A DNA stretch of 64,000 nucleotides from Magnolia sinica (GCF_029962835.1 NC_080577.1:8532501-8596500); one strand, 5' to 3'; positions 12,686-26,175 are shown, counted from the stretch's first letter. Numbers and translations: made by a program. Notes: generated by a model from the letters alone, not told the origin.

Positions 12686-15600
12686 ATGGCCTTCTTCTCC
12701 TCAACTCTCTTCTTCAACCTCCATCTCTTCCTCACCATCTTCCTCTCATTCTCCGGGACCGATCCCGTATCGGGCTGTTACAACTCCATCTTCAGTTTCG
12801 GCGACTCTCTCACCGACACCGGAAACTGGCTCTACATCAATAGCTCTTCCAACATCGGCAATTTCCCCTATGGAGAGACTTTCTTCCACCATCCAACCGG
12901 CCGATCCTCCGATGGGCGTGTGGTTGTCGATTTCATTGGTACAGACATACCTAAAATGCAAGCATTTCTACAAACACTTAAATTGCATTCATACATATGA
13001 ATTTTGTATCTGATTGAGGTGTTTGTTTTTTGTTGTTTGAGAGCACAGCTCAAGCATTTGGACTTCCATTTCTGCCACCATATCGTGCATGTTCGGACGG
13101 TCGAGATCTTCGGCATGGAGCGAATTTTGCAGTCGCGGGGGCTACTGCGATTGATGCTGCCTCCTACGAAGAGAAGAAGATTGGAGGTGTGGTAGCGAAT
13201 ATATCTTTGGTCGATCAGATCGAGTGGTTCAAAGGACTCTTGCCTTCTCTTTGCCTCTCATCATCAGGTAACTTGGATATTTGACTCGAACGGATCAACT
13301 CAGTCTCAGTTATGGTTTAGGAACAAAAAGAAGCGAGTGAGACTCGGTTAACTCATTTGCTGGACCTGCCACTGGACGGGCTCACTGTGTCGACTCGACG
13401 TCTCGACCTCGATTCAATTATTTCCGGGGTATTTGATACTCTGGCAGCATATGACATCTGATACGCAGGCACTCAGAAAATGCACACTTGGTATATGTTA
13501 ACTGAAGTTAAACCGACTGGTTTGTGGGACCTACTTCCATTAGTTTACTTGTAGAATATCAGATTGATTGAATAATTTGAGCCTCTGATTTATGGATACA
13601 CGTTTAATGAAAAGAAGACCATTGTTTTTTTTTTTTTTTTTTAAATAACAATTTTAACCGTCCAATAATTTTCCAATAATCTGATAGTCAGAGACCAAAT
13701 TAGCTTAGTTGTTGGTTCATGACACATCTAAACTAGGACCCTTCATTTATACCGTTTATATTTAAATTACTTGTGTGCCACGTATGCAATTTTTGAGTGC
13801 CTGCGTATCAGCCATCATCTTCTGTCAGAGTATAAATGCATTTCTCTCATTGACTTTTGGAATTCGATGATATGATGCTGCAGCTGGATGGCATGACATG
13901 GGCTCCAACGTGGATAGATCATTGCCACATAATTCCACATTAGAAGCTTATATCCATCTGATTTTATTTTATTTTATTTTTTCCCATTGAATATGAACCG
14001 TTCCTGTATTTCCTTCTTTACCATCTATTTGCAAGCTAACATTCGAAGGATTAGGATTTCCTTTTTCTTGGGAAATTAACGTCCACCGTGGGGAACTCAA
14101 ATCAACAGTTTGGATCGTTGACCCGTGGGCCCCACTTTACCAAATATTAGATTCGCGAATATTGATCATATCCTCGCATCGATGATCACATAATGCTTTT
14201 TCTTTTGTTTTTCATTTTAATTTATTTTTCATCATCTAAGGGAGTCATTTGGTACTCTGGCCGCGTGTAGTGCTTGATACACAGCACTCAGATATTCTAA
14301 ACACAGCATGTATTAACTCAAATTAAAAGGCCTAAATTGTGGAACCCACTCTGACGAGATTAAAATCCCGGTTTCAAAATCCTAATATCTGATTCGGGTA
14401 CGCTTGCTAAAATTAGACCGTTGGATGTCTCTCCGATCACCCGATAAATGTCCACTAATCTGACAATTAGATGTGATACATCTAGACTAGCACCCGTAAA
14501 TTTTACGCTTCATTTCGAATTAGATTTATGCCACGCATACAATTTCTTAACACTTGCGCATCATCCATCACACTCCGCCAGTGTATGAAAGTCTTCCTCT
14601 ATCATTCATTTATTCTACTGAAAAAGACCATCGTTTGTTTCTATTCATAGAAAATAAGTAATTTAAAACGTGGCAAATCTAAAGCTAATATATATGATAA
14701 AGAGAAGGTATCAAATCCAACCAGTTAGACCAAAAAATACAGTCCACCCATCAAATAACTCCAATTCCATCATGTGCATACGACATTCAGCTCTTCCAAT
14801 AGGTTGCGCCAACCATAAGTACATCCACTCACCATTTCTGGCCATTGATAAATAACCAAATACAAATGCTGTCCACTCATATGAGTGGATGTGGCTGATT
14901 TCTGTGCTAAGGCAGATAAACTATTGGACAGGTTGGATGTTGCACAAGCATGAAAGGTTGGAAGTTATTCATTGGGTGGACTGTTGTGGTCCGACTGGTT
15001 GGGCTTGAGACCTCATCCACAGGAAAGTGGTCAAATGAATAATGCATTTTCTGGAAATTTATTGAAGGGCTATATCAAGTGATGGTGGACCACCATCTTT
15101 AAGATGGGGGTGGATATTTCCATATTGTGAAATAAAAGGAATCATATAGCGTCCTACCAAAGGTCCACTCTGCCAGTGAACAGGATACCTTACATGTGGG
15201 ACTGAATCCCAGCTCTATGATTTGACCATGTAATTGGTTGTTGGGAGTGGCTAAGGGTGGCAACGGACCGTATTTTGGTGGCCTGACACTTAAGGTCCAA
15301 GGCAGAGCCTGCCCAACCTGGCATGGGCCTGGACCCAACTGAGCCCAGAATTTGATGTAATTGGTGTTTCTCCTTGAATATTCCTAATCTATTTGTTGAT
15401 CAAGTGGGCCACCTATGCAGAAAGAGATAGACAGTCAAGTGGAAAGAAATCAAGGCTCTACATTCACGATAAATGGTTTTCTTAATCGAGGATTAGAATG
15501 ACGTATGTATGTTATACGAGTGGTACGCATGAAATTGGATCAGGCCAGGCCAAAATGACTGGAGCCCAACCCCGGCTCGAATATTGATTGACCCATGCAT

Positions 15601-18600
15601 GCCAGGCCTAACCCTGGATCATGGACAAACTAATATGTCCAAGCCTGGGTTTATCAGGTGGGTGGGCTGCCTGTGGCTAGGGTTGGCAACAGGCTAGGCT
15701 CCTGATTTTAGGCTTGACATAGACATATTAGCTCGGTCTATGGGCCAGCATTAGGCCTGGCATATATGGCTCGATCAATTTTCGGGCCACAGTTGGGTTT
15801 AAGCTAGCCCGACTTGATCTGGACTAACCCAGCTCAGCCAGCCCAACTTCATATGTACATGTGTTTTATTCTACATAGGCGCCGTTCTAAGCATTGGTTA
15901 CGCATTTGTTTCATCTTCCATGTAGACCTTGGTTTCATATATATCTAAATGTCTATTCATGTGAGGGCCACCTGATCAAAGAATGGATTAGTAAAACCAA
16001 ATTTTCAGGCGTGTTGGTAGATTTTCAGCCAGGTCGTGCAGACCAGTTGGTGTAATTTTAATACCTTGTACGTATGGTCTTAATCTTCACAGGCTGCCGC
16101 AAATTCCTGAGAGGATCTCTTTTTCTGGTTGGAGAGATTGGCGGCAATGATTACGCCCAACTGTTCAGTAATGGATGGAGCTTAGAAAAGATCCAGACCT
16201 TTGTTCCCCAAGTTGTTAGTACCATTACTTCCGCAGTCGATGTGAGTAGTAAAAAGAAGAGGAATTCTTTCTTTTTCTTGGTGATTACATTCCATCAATC
16301 CATTTAACTTTGATTTGTTGGATTTGAATTGCAGACGCTGATCGAACATGGAGCCATGACACTTGTGGTCCCAGGTGGTCTGCCGTTGGGATGCTTTGCC
16401 TCAGTTCTCACATTTGGAGCGAGCTTGAATAAGGAAGATTATGACAATGAAACTGGTTGCCTAAAGAGATGGAATGAGTTACTCCAGTATCACAACGATC
16501 GACTGCAAATAGAGCTGGACCGGATGCGGAACCTCCACCCTCATGTCATCATCATCTATGCTGATTATTACAATTCTGCGATGCGCATCTACCGCTCTCC
16601 TCTTCAGTTCGGTGCGCTCTTCAACTCCTTTTGATAGTTGGTACCAGTCAATGAGGCCAATGAACCAACCACTCATAACTTTATACGTGCAAATGGGTCA
16701 TGCTTGGTCAGGCTGAGGTGGGATCTGTATCCGACCCATTTAATAATAAGGTCAGAATTTTGGTCCTGGACCCAATCCATTAAAATTCTGTTGGGCATGG
16801 ATCGGGTCTTAAGTAAAAACAAAAACCGACTTATTTATTTAGGAAGTGGATTCCCTCGTGACCCTTTTATCCATGCTGTCCATCCATTTTTCCAGCTCAT
16901 TTCAGGCATGAGCCCAAAAATGAAGCAGATCCAAAGCTCAACTCGACCACATTACAGGAAACAGTGGTGACAATGACACCCACCATTAAAGATTCCTAGG
17001 CCACATTGTGATGTTTATTTGCCATTCAATCCGTTCATAAGGTCACACAGACCTGGATCAAGGGAAAACAAAAATATCAGTTTGATCCAAAACATTGTTG
17101 GCCCACGAGAACTTTTAACGGTGGGTTTTCAATCACAACTATTTCTTGTGGTGTGGTCCACTTGAGCTTTGGATCTGCTTCAGGCAAAATGGATACACTG
17201 CGTGGATAAAACCATATCCCCCCACCCCCCTACAATGCCTGTCAGGGTCACTAGGCAATCTGCTTCTATTTATTTAATGGTTCAGGTCCAGGTCCAGGTC
17301 CAGGAAACCTGACCCATTTATCTCATGGGTCGGTATAGTATTAATTAGTTGAGAAAAATACTCCTGTGCTCTCTAAGTTACAGTGCTCCTAATTGCATTC
17401 ATTCACTTGGACAATCCTATCAATTGATCTGAACTGTCTGTTCACTCTAGAACACATTTTATGCACCACCATACGCAAAATCACACTAATTGGATGATCC
17501 AATCCATCCTTAATTTGGCCTTATCTTCTCTAGTCATCCCTTTTCTAACCATGGATTTGGTCTTATTTTCTCTACCCATTCCTTTTCTAAACCATGGATA
17601 GGATGGTTATGATTGCCTTACAAAAGTGATTCTTCAATCAAATTATTGATTGAATCTATTTTTGTGTAAACAATCTTGACCATCGATTTTGAAGTCCATT
17701 GATCAAATAGTTAATATTTATCGAATTGGTGTGATGTTTGCGTGGTACCCATGAAATGTGCTTTGGATTTAATGAACAGGAACAATGTATTTGTCACAAC
17801 ACAACCAAGAGAACTACTAACTATTACTGTTGTGAGAGCATTGGAGCATTTCTCTTATTAATTAATTAACCAAATGTTTACACTTCGTTACACTGGCTAC
17901 TTTCGGCGGGTTTGAACCATTTTTGGAAAATCACAAACCAGACCCATTTCAAGTCCCTGTTTGAGTCAAGTTGATGTTGAGAGGTCTAGGGCCTGGCTCA
18001 TCTAGTATTTGAGGTCAAACTTTTGAAACCCAAACTTACTCCAAGGGTCCGAATTTTGTCCCTGACCCACTTATAGATGGGTCGGTTCCAATAACTTGTC
18101 AGCTCAACCAACTTATTTACAACCCTTCCTGATGGGTCAATGGAGGAAAAATACCACAAACAGCAGACAAATCTAGCCACCAGATCTGTTGCAGACTAGA
18201 AATATAAAAACAGTCGACCTTTTCCATTCAAAGGGGAATAGAAGTCTACGATAGCCCAATTGGTGGGGGGTTTTTGCACAGTGGGTTATTGATGGTAAGG
18301 CCAACCAGATAGACTGTCCATAGTGAAAATTAAGCAAGATCCAAAACAAATCAGAGAGCCCTTTATAGAACAGACTCATGCGTTCATGTCATTGGATTGC
18401 AGGATTTAGCAAGGGAGCACTCTCTGCATGTTGTGGAAGCGGCGGTCCTTACAATTATAACTCCTCTGTCCTATGTGGTACTCATGAAGCACGAATCTGC
18501 AATGACCCATCGTTGTATTGGAACTGGGATGGAAGCCACCCCACTGAAGGTGGGCATAGAATGATTGCAGACGATGTAATCAGTGGACCATATGCCTTTC

Positions 18601-18692
18601 CACCCATTACTTGTCCATGTCTGCAACTAGCATCACATGTTAAATATCCTCATTACCACACCAAGAGCCAGAGTTTCAGGGCATCGGTGTAG
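12686..18692 (+). CDS. GDSL esterase/lipase gene B, complete, 5 exons
   Basis: Predicted secreted SGNH/GDSL hydrolase of 395 aa. Exons: 12686-12938, 13049-13267, 16093-16241, 16335-16611, 18403-18692; all introns are GT..AG and the frame stays open. The start chosen gives a hydrophobic N-terminus (residues 1-24, MAFFSSTLFFNLHLFLTIFL..) typical of a signal peptide; an in-frame ATG 13 codons upstream (12647) lacks that property. Family blocks: FGDSLTDTGN with nucleophile Ser41, block II Gly115 in NFAVAGATA, block III Asn176 in GEIGGNDY, and block V Asp342/His345 in NWDGSHPTE. These enzymes hydrolyse ester substrates, often in the cell wall or apoplast; the actual substrate cannot be told. Intron 2 (2.8 kb) and intron 4 (1.8 kb) are long, and the latter holds a foldback MITE. 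Gene A is its duplicate and gene C a more distant relative. Confidence 0.93.
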
Positions 18693-19456
18693 CATATCGT
18701 ATCATTGATATGTTACACAATAGCTGGTGCAAAAATATTAGTTGGCAAATATGGTGAATGTATTGTATGCCTGCACGCGATATTCCAATCAATGTTTATT
18801 CCACAATAGTGGAATATAAAAGTAATGGCTATTAGCACTTTGGGGTTCTTCTAATGTACATGGCACAATTGGTGAGCATGCTTGCTAATCTAGACCATTC
18901 AGTAGATGGGAATTGAGGGAATCGGTATACACTTCACTTTCAGATGTGTGATATCAATTGGGCTAGGCTGCATGGCACAGCCCAAGTAAACCTCTTTTCT
19001 GCTCGGTTTGGGCTTGAATTGCTGCTGAGTTATATCTATTTACGCTGGACATGTTGCTGTAGTCAGTTAAGGCCAGCTAATAGGCACTTCAGCCAAATCT
19101 ATTTAACGTTGGACGGCGGAGAATTTCGCTGGTGATCCCCGCCCATTTGCCAACTTGGCAAGGAACAAGATACTACAATTGTTTGTATGTAAGATCATAA
19201 CCAACGAGACACATGATAATGGACCGAATAACACGCATAGCAAGTCCATTCGAATAGGCCGACATTTCAGTGATCAAGACATTGCCAAGGTTGACTCCAC
19301 CGTTGATGGACCATTCCCGGCCCGAACAATTTCCTAGTTTTAGAAAAACAAAAACAAAAACCCTAGTATCCAATCTTGGCTGTGAATGTAGACAATTGCA
19401 TCATTCATTTCTCAATCGCCAACCTATAGGCCACTAATCAACGGATTCGAATTCGT
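14023..19456 (+). repeat. Duplicated segment, copy B (left part)
   Basis: Colinear with 2112-7145. It includes the end of intron 2, exons 3-5 and the downstream flank, and breaks off near 19456 at an insertion; homology to A resumes at 32060. By eye, exon 4 differs from A at about 30 of 277 positions, exon 3 at about 25 of 149 and intron 3 at about 7 of 93. Confidence 0.85.
16842..17266. mobile_element. Complete foldback MITE in intron 4 of gene B
   Basis: 425 bp with inverted ends (GGAAGTGGATT.. and ..CAATCTGCTTC) and a 10-bp flanking duplication TATTTATTTA at 16832-16841 and 17267-17276. A 9-11 bp duplication plus long inverted arms fits Mutator-like (MULE) derived MITEs. The interior is palindromic, with GCAGATCCAAAGCTCA near the left and its mirror TGAGCTTTGGATCTGC near the right. 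An orthologous copy sits in gene A, so insertion came before the duplication. Confidence 0.85.
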
Positions 19457-20647
19457 CATTGTTTAAACCAAGCCTAATATAGTTAGGTTATATGACTTAT
19501 AAGACGCCACATGGTAATAATGTTTCGCACATGATTAAGATGAAGTTCCAAGCCAAGAAGCTAAAGGTGTGTCCATTTTGAAAAGCAATACATGCAAGAG
19601 TTTAGAAAAGACAATGCATAAAATCAAGAGTATAGCAAAAAAAAAAAAAAAAAACTGTTTAGCAAAGCATTAAAGATGAGAGATAATTGTCCATATGTAG
19701 CAAATTGTGAATGGTCATAACTAGACTAAGGGCTTAGGAGAGTGTTCACAATAATAAAAGTTGCTGGAGAATGTATACTCCAAATCTAATCTTAAAATAG
19801 AATGTACAATCATATTACTAGTTGGAAACGATTCTTTTGGCTGAATGTGGAAGTTTACACTTGTGTTTGCATAAAATGGCACAACCATCTTAATCTCTCA
19901 TGTTGTTGAAGACGTCGCTCCAACAACCGCCTCTCAAGTTTATAAATTTAGTGAAGAATGAAGAATTTCGAACTCTCGCTAATCCAGACTAACATATCTC
20001 AATATAATGCTGCCTAACTTTTCTTCTTCTTTTTCCCCACATGGATGCCTATCTTAGTCTAACGTAGTTTAGTCTCTCCACTTCCATCTATGCAATACTG
20101 CAATAAGCCTGAATCAATTAGCATAGTCTTAGTTTAGTTCGTATCCACTTTTGTCCAACACAGTAAGTTGGACTTAGTTTAGCTATTCATCTACGAAGTT
20201 GTCGTCATATCTCAAATCTTTGTCCTTGTTTAACGATCTCACCAGGCCACAACTTGTTGGCCAGACCATAACCGTCTTGCGATCAATATGGTTCAAATAA
20301 CTATCAACTTTCAACGGCCGCTTTGCTTGCTTGAACTATTGTTGATAATTTTTATCTATTTTATCTATTTATTGTATCAATCCTACTACATTTTTTTAAA
20401 AATTAAATCGATAGAATCAACATTTGGTTCTATTTCTTGTTTTTTAGTATTTTTATTATTGTTAAATGGTATGAACTTTCTAACATTATAAAAAATCCTT
20501 GCTTCCAAGGAAGAAAAAAAAAAACTCATCTAAAAGGCTAAGAAGCATCTTTACAAATTAATTACATGATAACGCTTAATCAATGACTGAATAGTTCGGT
20601 TGACTTCCGCATCCAATTTGATCTGACTATTTCGATGTCTGGGGTTA
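19457..20647. other. Left part of a large insertion, unclassified
   Basis: This sequence and 31958-32059 are absent from copy A, where the flanks join directly near 7140. So they belong to an insertion that was itself the target of the LTR elements. AT-rich, with a poly(A) run at about 19638-19656 and no protein domain. Its TATAAATTTAG..AATTTCG..TCTCGC stretch resembles 49578-49622, suggesting a shared repeat or LTR remnant of unknown family. Confidence 0.5.
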
Positions 20648-21362
20648 TGATGCAGGGATGAACGTGATGAGGTCGATCACCGTCTTCCTCAAGGATAACT
20701 ACTCCGAATCCATGGAACTTATCTGGACTCCTCATAGAGACTTCTCGAATCTATAAGGAAATAAAGCAAGAAAATAGAAATAAATTCTAATAAATTCAAA
20801 ATTTGATTGATGAATGAAAAAAAACAAGTTCACAACCCTCTAAATAGGGATGCCAAGCAATGGGAAAGAAATCAGAATCAAACTACGATTAAAACTCCTA
20901 AAATTCATGACTTACTATAAATAGTAAACTTACTATTTATAGACGGCCGTGATGTCTACTAGTGTGCAAGGTTCTCAGCTAAAAAATATTTGGATTCACC
21001 AAGCTGTTCTCCTAATTTTTCTAAGCTATTTGCGGTTTGGATTCAACTCCTAAAGCCCAACGGATGAAGAGTTATAATCAAACTAAAACTTACTATTTAT
21101 AGTAAAAACGGAATTAAAATAGGAAAATGATGTCAATTTGGCGGTATTTTGCAAATACGGCTTGGGTAACCCACCATAGTGGGGTTGGGTGGCTAAAGTA
21201 GGTCGTTCTACCCCAAAATCATATATTTTACGTCCTATAACTCATTCCGGATTGCGAGATACACCTGATTTAAGGTTCGACAGTCTGAATCCCTTCTGTC
21301 GTCGACTGTGCCTTTTTTTATCTATCTTGGCCATGTAACTGTCTGCGACCCTCTCTACATTA
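20648..21362 (-). repeat. LTR of outer element (its 3' LTR)
   Basis: ~715 bp. It matches 25362-25455/31344-31957 in the same orientation and, inverted, the LTRs of the inner element. It carries the ACTATTTATAG/CTATAAATAGT motifs typical of this LTR family. Confidence 0.9.
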
Positions 21363-24300
21363 GTATCCTCTACATCAAAATAACTCGTTCTCGAGTTCTC
21401 GTTTTGCTCTGGTTCATGATACTTGGTCAGGTCTGCGACGTTAAAAGTCCGTGAGATTGCCATGTCATATGGAAGATCAACAACATAAGTGTTGTTATTG
21501 ATATTTCAAATAATTGGTACCGGTCCAATCTTCTTATTTTTCAACTTATTGTATGTTCTGATCATAAATCTTTCTTTGCGCAGATGGACCATTACTTGGT
21601 CGCCCACCTAGAATACTTTTTGTCGCCGATGCTTTTCCACTTGCTCTTTATACTTTTCGTTTGAGGCATGTAGCTTGTTCTGTACTTACGCATGAATGCC
21701 CATAATCCTGTCTGCCATATGCTCTGCTGCAATGCTCATGCGTAAGAGCTTGGGCAGAGGGACCAAGTTTAGTGTGTGGCGAGGTACTCGTCTGTAAATA
21801 ACTTGGAATGAAAATTTTCCTTTCGAGCGGTTAACCATGTTGTTAAATGCAAACTCTGCTTGAGGTAAGACCAAATCCTACTACTTCGATTTTTCTCCTA
21901 AAATACATCGAAGGAGGTTTCCCAACATGCGATTCACAACCTTGGTTTGCCCATCAGTTTGTGGGTGGTAGACACTACTAAACTGAAGTCGTGTATCGAA
22001 TCGAGTCCACAAAGTCCGTCAAAAGTGGCTTATGAACTTCGTGCCACGGTCAGAAGTGATAGTCTTAGGAACCCCGTGTAGCTGCACAACTTCTCTAAAG
22101 AATAGATTCACCACGTGTGTTGCATCGAGTCTTCTTACATGAAATAAAGTGCGCCATCTTGAAGAAATGATCTACTACCACGAACACCAAATCCATGTCT
22201 TATTGTGTTCGTTGGAGTCCAAGCACGAAGTCCATAGATAAATCCTCTCAAGGGCCGTGAGGCATGGGTAACAGGGTGTAGAGGCCTGATTATGAGATTG
22301 CCCCTTGGAGGTCTAACAAATATAATAACGTTGGACTGCCTTTCCCACATCACGTACCAATTACAGCCAGTAATACTGTTTTTTCACAAGAGCTCGCGTC
22401 TTGTCTTACCTAACGTGTCCATTAAGGCCACCTCTATGTAGCTCTTGGATTATTTGTTCCCTTAACAAACTTTTGGGGATACACAGTCGATTCCCGTTGA
22501 AAAGGAACTCGTCTTTCAAATGTAAGTCGCCTGGGTGACTTTCTTGGCATCTAACCAATTCATCTCTGAAGTCGTCATCGGCGGCATATATGTCTTTGAG
22601 GTGCTCAAACCCGACAACCTCATTGCTCATAGTGACTAACAAAGTTTCACAGCGACTCAACGTATTGGCTACTTTGTTCTGTTGCCCAGACTTATATTTT
22701 AGTATGAACGTAAATTCCTACAAAAACGAGATCCATGTAACATGTACACAGTTACTATTAGCTTGACTATTAATGAATTTGAGAGCTTAATGGTCCGTGT
22801 AAAGTATGAATTCTCTTTGAATCAAATAATGTCGCTAGTGTCGCAGTGTCTAGATCACCGCGTACAACTCGATCTTATATATAAACCGCTTCTTGCGTGC
22901 ATCACTAAGTTTCTCACTGTAGAAAGTTACTGGCCTATTTTCTTTAGACAAAACTCCCTCAATGCCGACATATGAGGCATCACATTTAACTTCAAACAGT
23001 TTGTTAAAGTTAAGAAGTACAAGAACCGGTATCGTGGATAACTTGCACTTAATTTCGGTAAAGCTCTTGTCGGCTTCGTCAATCCACTGAAACTGTCATT
23101 TCTTTATCCAATCTGTGATTAGTGACACAATGGCACTGAAATTTTTCATGAACCGACAAAAGAATATCGCTAGTACATAAAAAGTTCGCACTTCGTGAAT
23201 ATTTGTGAGAACCAGCCATTCTTTAATTGCCTTCACCTTCTCCTCATCCACTTGAATACCTGTAGATGTTACAACAAAATCCAAAAATAACAGGCTATCA
23301 GTCATGAAACTGTACTTTTTTAAATTGAGGTACAATTTATTTTCAGTGAGCACTTGAAGGACCTTCTTGAAGTATTCTATATGGGTAGTTTCGTCTTAAC
23401 TGTATGTCAAAATATCATCGAAATAAACCACAACGAATCACCCAATGAAATCTTTCAGAACTTCGTTCATCAATCTCGTGAATGTCCTAGGCGCGTTTGA
23501 AAGACCGAAGGGCATGACCATCCATTCATATAATCCTTCATCGGTCTTAAAGGCTGTCTTCCACTCATCACCCGCCCATATTTGAATCTAATGGTAGCTA
23601 CTCATCAGATCCAACTTAGAGAATAATTTCTTACCTTCAAGTATGTCCAACATATCGTTAAGTTGTGGTATGAGAAACCTGTATTTTATAGTAATTTTGT
23701 TAATGGCCCGGCTGTCGACACACATACACCAGCTCCCATCTTTCTTAGGAGTTAATAGAGCAGGTACGACGCATGGGCTCATGCTTTCTCAGATAAGACC
23801 CTTACGGATCAGTTCCTTCACTTGCCCTTGTAGAATTTCACACTTCTTCGAACTCATCCGATAGTGAGTACGATTTGGTAAGCTGGACTCAGGGACAAGG
23901 TCGATATGGTGTTGGATATCTTGCATGAGAGGTAATCCATTGGGAAGGTCGTCAGGGCAAATTTTTTAAAACTTAAGCAGAAAGGGTTTTAGTTCATCAG
24001 GGATGTTAGTGGGATTGAGTCTTTTCCCTTTCATGATTAGTGCATAGGTCTATCATGTTTCTTTGGATTTTTCCATAAAGTCTCATATGGTTAAGAGAAA
24101 CGACCCTCCACTTTAGAAGTTTCAGGTGGTCCCTCTGGATCCATAGGGGTTAATATGGTCTTCCGGCCATCCTTGACGAAGATATATATGTTATCTCGCC
24201 CTTTATGAGTGGCGTCATGGTCAGATTGTCAGGGTCGACCGAGTAGTATGTGACATGCTTGCATGTCAACTACATCGCATACTACTCCATCCTTATAATG

Positions 24301-25233
24301 TTTGTCAATTGAAAAGGATAGGGCGCACCATTCAATTACCTTTGTTTCACTGACCTTTTTGATCCAATCGATTGTATATGGGGAAGGATGACACTCCGTT
24401 TTCAATTATAATTTTTCTACCATTACCCTGGAGATGATATTCTCGCTGCTCCCACTGTCGATGATCACATCATAGACTTTTCGATTTATCGTAGACCTAG
24501 TTCGGAAGATGTTATGCCGTTGTGGGTGTACTTCTTTCCTTAGCACGTACAATAGTCGCCTCATGATGAGTGATTCACCATGATCCTGCTGAACCCAACC
24601 TGACTCATCTGCCTCGTCTTCTGTGGCGTGCTCTGGTTCCTCAATACCTGGATCCTCGTCGGCATTTTCAGTACTACTATCATTGATGGCGAGGTTCGCC
24701 ACTTATCGCTGGAGACAAGTATTTAATAAGTGACCCACCTGGCCATAAGAAAAGTAATGGTCTCCCCTTGGCTGAGCATAGGAGTTCGGGATCCCTTACA
24801 GTTGTTCCCATCAGGCTGAAGCTTCGCCCTTCAACTTGTAAGCCACAAGCTTGACTTTTTTTGCTTCAGGGATGTCCACATAGTCGAAGAATCACTTAAC
24901 TTCAGAAAGCCAATTGAGAAAATCCTTAATGTGTAATTGGTCATTGAAGCTAGGAATATCAACCCACATCTTGAATTCCCGATTTATTCGATCTACTCGA
25001 TCGCCGCCTTGTTTGGGGTGTTAGAAGATTATGTCATCGATCTCCTCATCGCTGGATCCCCCTTCCTCAAGAATGACCCTTGGATACACTGCTGGTATTA
25101 TCCTGCGATCAGGGTGATTACGAGTCTCAACAATTGGTGGTGAAGGATTACCATTAGGAACACAGAGTTGCCCTAGGGCCTCCGCTATGCGATTCGTCAA
25201 ACGATCTGTCATGTGATTGATGGAAGCCTGCAT
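21242..25233 (-). pseudogene. Remains of gag-pol of outer Ty3/gypsy element
   Basis: Fossil coding region read on the minus strand. In order from the 5' side: gag remains (about 25230-24780), a degenerate zinc knuckle near 24760, aspartic protease ([10 protein letters not shown] near 24450), reverse transcriptase (about 23800-23100), RNase H area (about 23050-22700), integrase (about 22660-21690) and a C-terminal tail reaching into the LTR. The order protease-RT-RNaseH-integrase is that of Ty3/gypsy. It is broken in many places. Confidence 0.85.
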
Positions 25234-25361
25234 CCCTTGTATGGCTTGTCAATTCTCTCGCTGCGCTGCTTCAAAAGTAATTAAAAATTGATTCCATAAA
25301 GCACCGTTCATGGGATTATTGCCCGACCCGTCGTTAGAAACCATCTCGCTTTGATACCAAT

Positions 25362-25455
25362 TGACGCATGGATGAACGTGATGCAGTCGATCACCGTCTT
25401 CCTCAAGGATACTTTGAATCCACGGAGCTTCTCTGAACTTCTCACCGAGACTTCT
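25362..25455 (-). repeat. LTR of outer element (its 5' LTR), first piece
   Basis: The left-hand 94 bases (in plus orientation) of the outer element's 5' LTR. It ends at the CTTCT that was duplicated when the inner element inserted, and the LTR continues at 31344. Confidence 0.88.
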
Positions 25456-26154
25456 TGATGTAGAGCAGGTCGCGGACAGTTACATGGCCAAGATGGATCA
25501 GAAAAGGCCCGGTCGACGACAAAAGTGATCCGGACCATCGAACCTTAAATCGGGCGTATCTTGCAATCCGGAATGAGTTATCTGACGTAAAATATATGAT
25601 TTTGGGGTAGAACGAGCTACTGAAGCCAACCAACCCAGCTACGCCGGGTTGCGCAGCCCGGAATTGCGAAAAACCCCTGGATCGATGGTCGTTTCACCGT
25701 TTTAATTTCGCTTTTACTATAAATAGTAAGTTTTAGTTTGATTATAACTCTTCATCCGTCGGGCTTTAGGAGTTGCGCCCAACGTGAAAAGAGCTTAGAA
25801 TAATTAGGAGAACGGTTTGGTGAAGCCAAATAGGACACTTACTATTTTTGGCCGAAAACCTTGCGCACTAGTAGACATCACGACCGTCTATAAATAGTAA
25901 GTTTACTATTTATAGTAAGTCGCGGATTCTAAGAGTTTGAGTTGTAGTTTGATTCTGATTTCTTTCCCATTGCTTGGTACCCCTATTTAAAGGGTTGTGA
26001 ACTCGTTTTTATTCATCAATTAATCAATTTCGAATTTGTTAGAATTTATTTCTATTTTCTCGCTTTCTTTCCTCGTGGATTCGAGAAGTCTGTGAGGAGT
26101 CGGAGAAGCTCGTGGATTCGGAGTAATTATCCCCATCACGTTCATCCTGCGTCA
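25456..26154 (+). repeat. 5' LTR of inner element
   Basis: 699 bp. It contains a perfect inverted repeat, CTATAAATAGTAA at 25888-25900 and TTACTATTTATAG at 25903-25915, whose arm includes a TATA-box-like TATAAATA. A second TATTTAAAGGG lies near 25983. Beyond the first ~205 bases it is almost identical to the 3' LTR. Confidence 0.92.
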
Positions 26155-26156
26155 AT

Positions 26157-26168
26157 TGGTATCGAGCG
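26157..26168 (+). promoter_or_regulatory. Primer-binding site of inner element
   Basis: TGGTATCGAGC begins two bases after the 5' LTR and resembles TGGTATCAGAGC, complementary to the 3' end of initiator tRNA-Met, the usual primer of plant gypsy elements. Confidence 0.7.
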
Positions 26169-26175
26169 AGGATTT

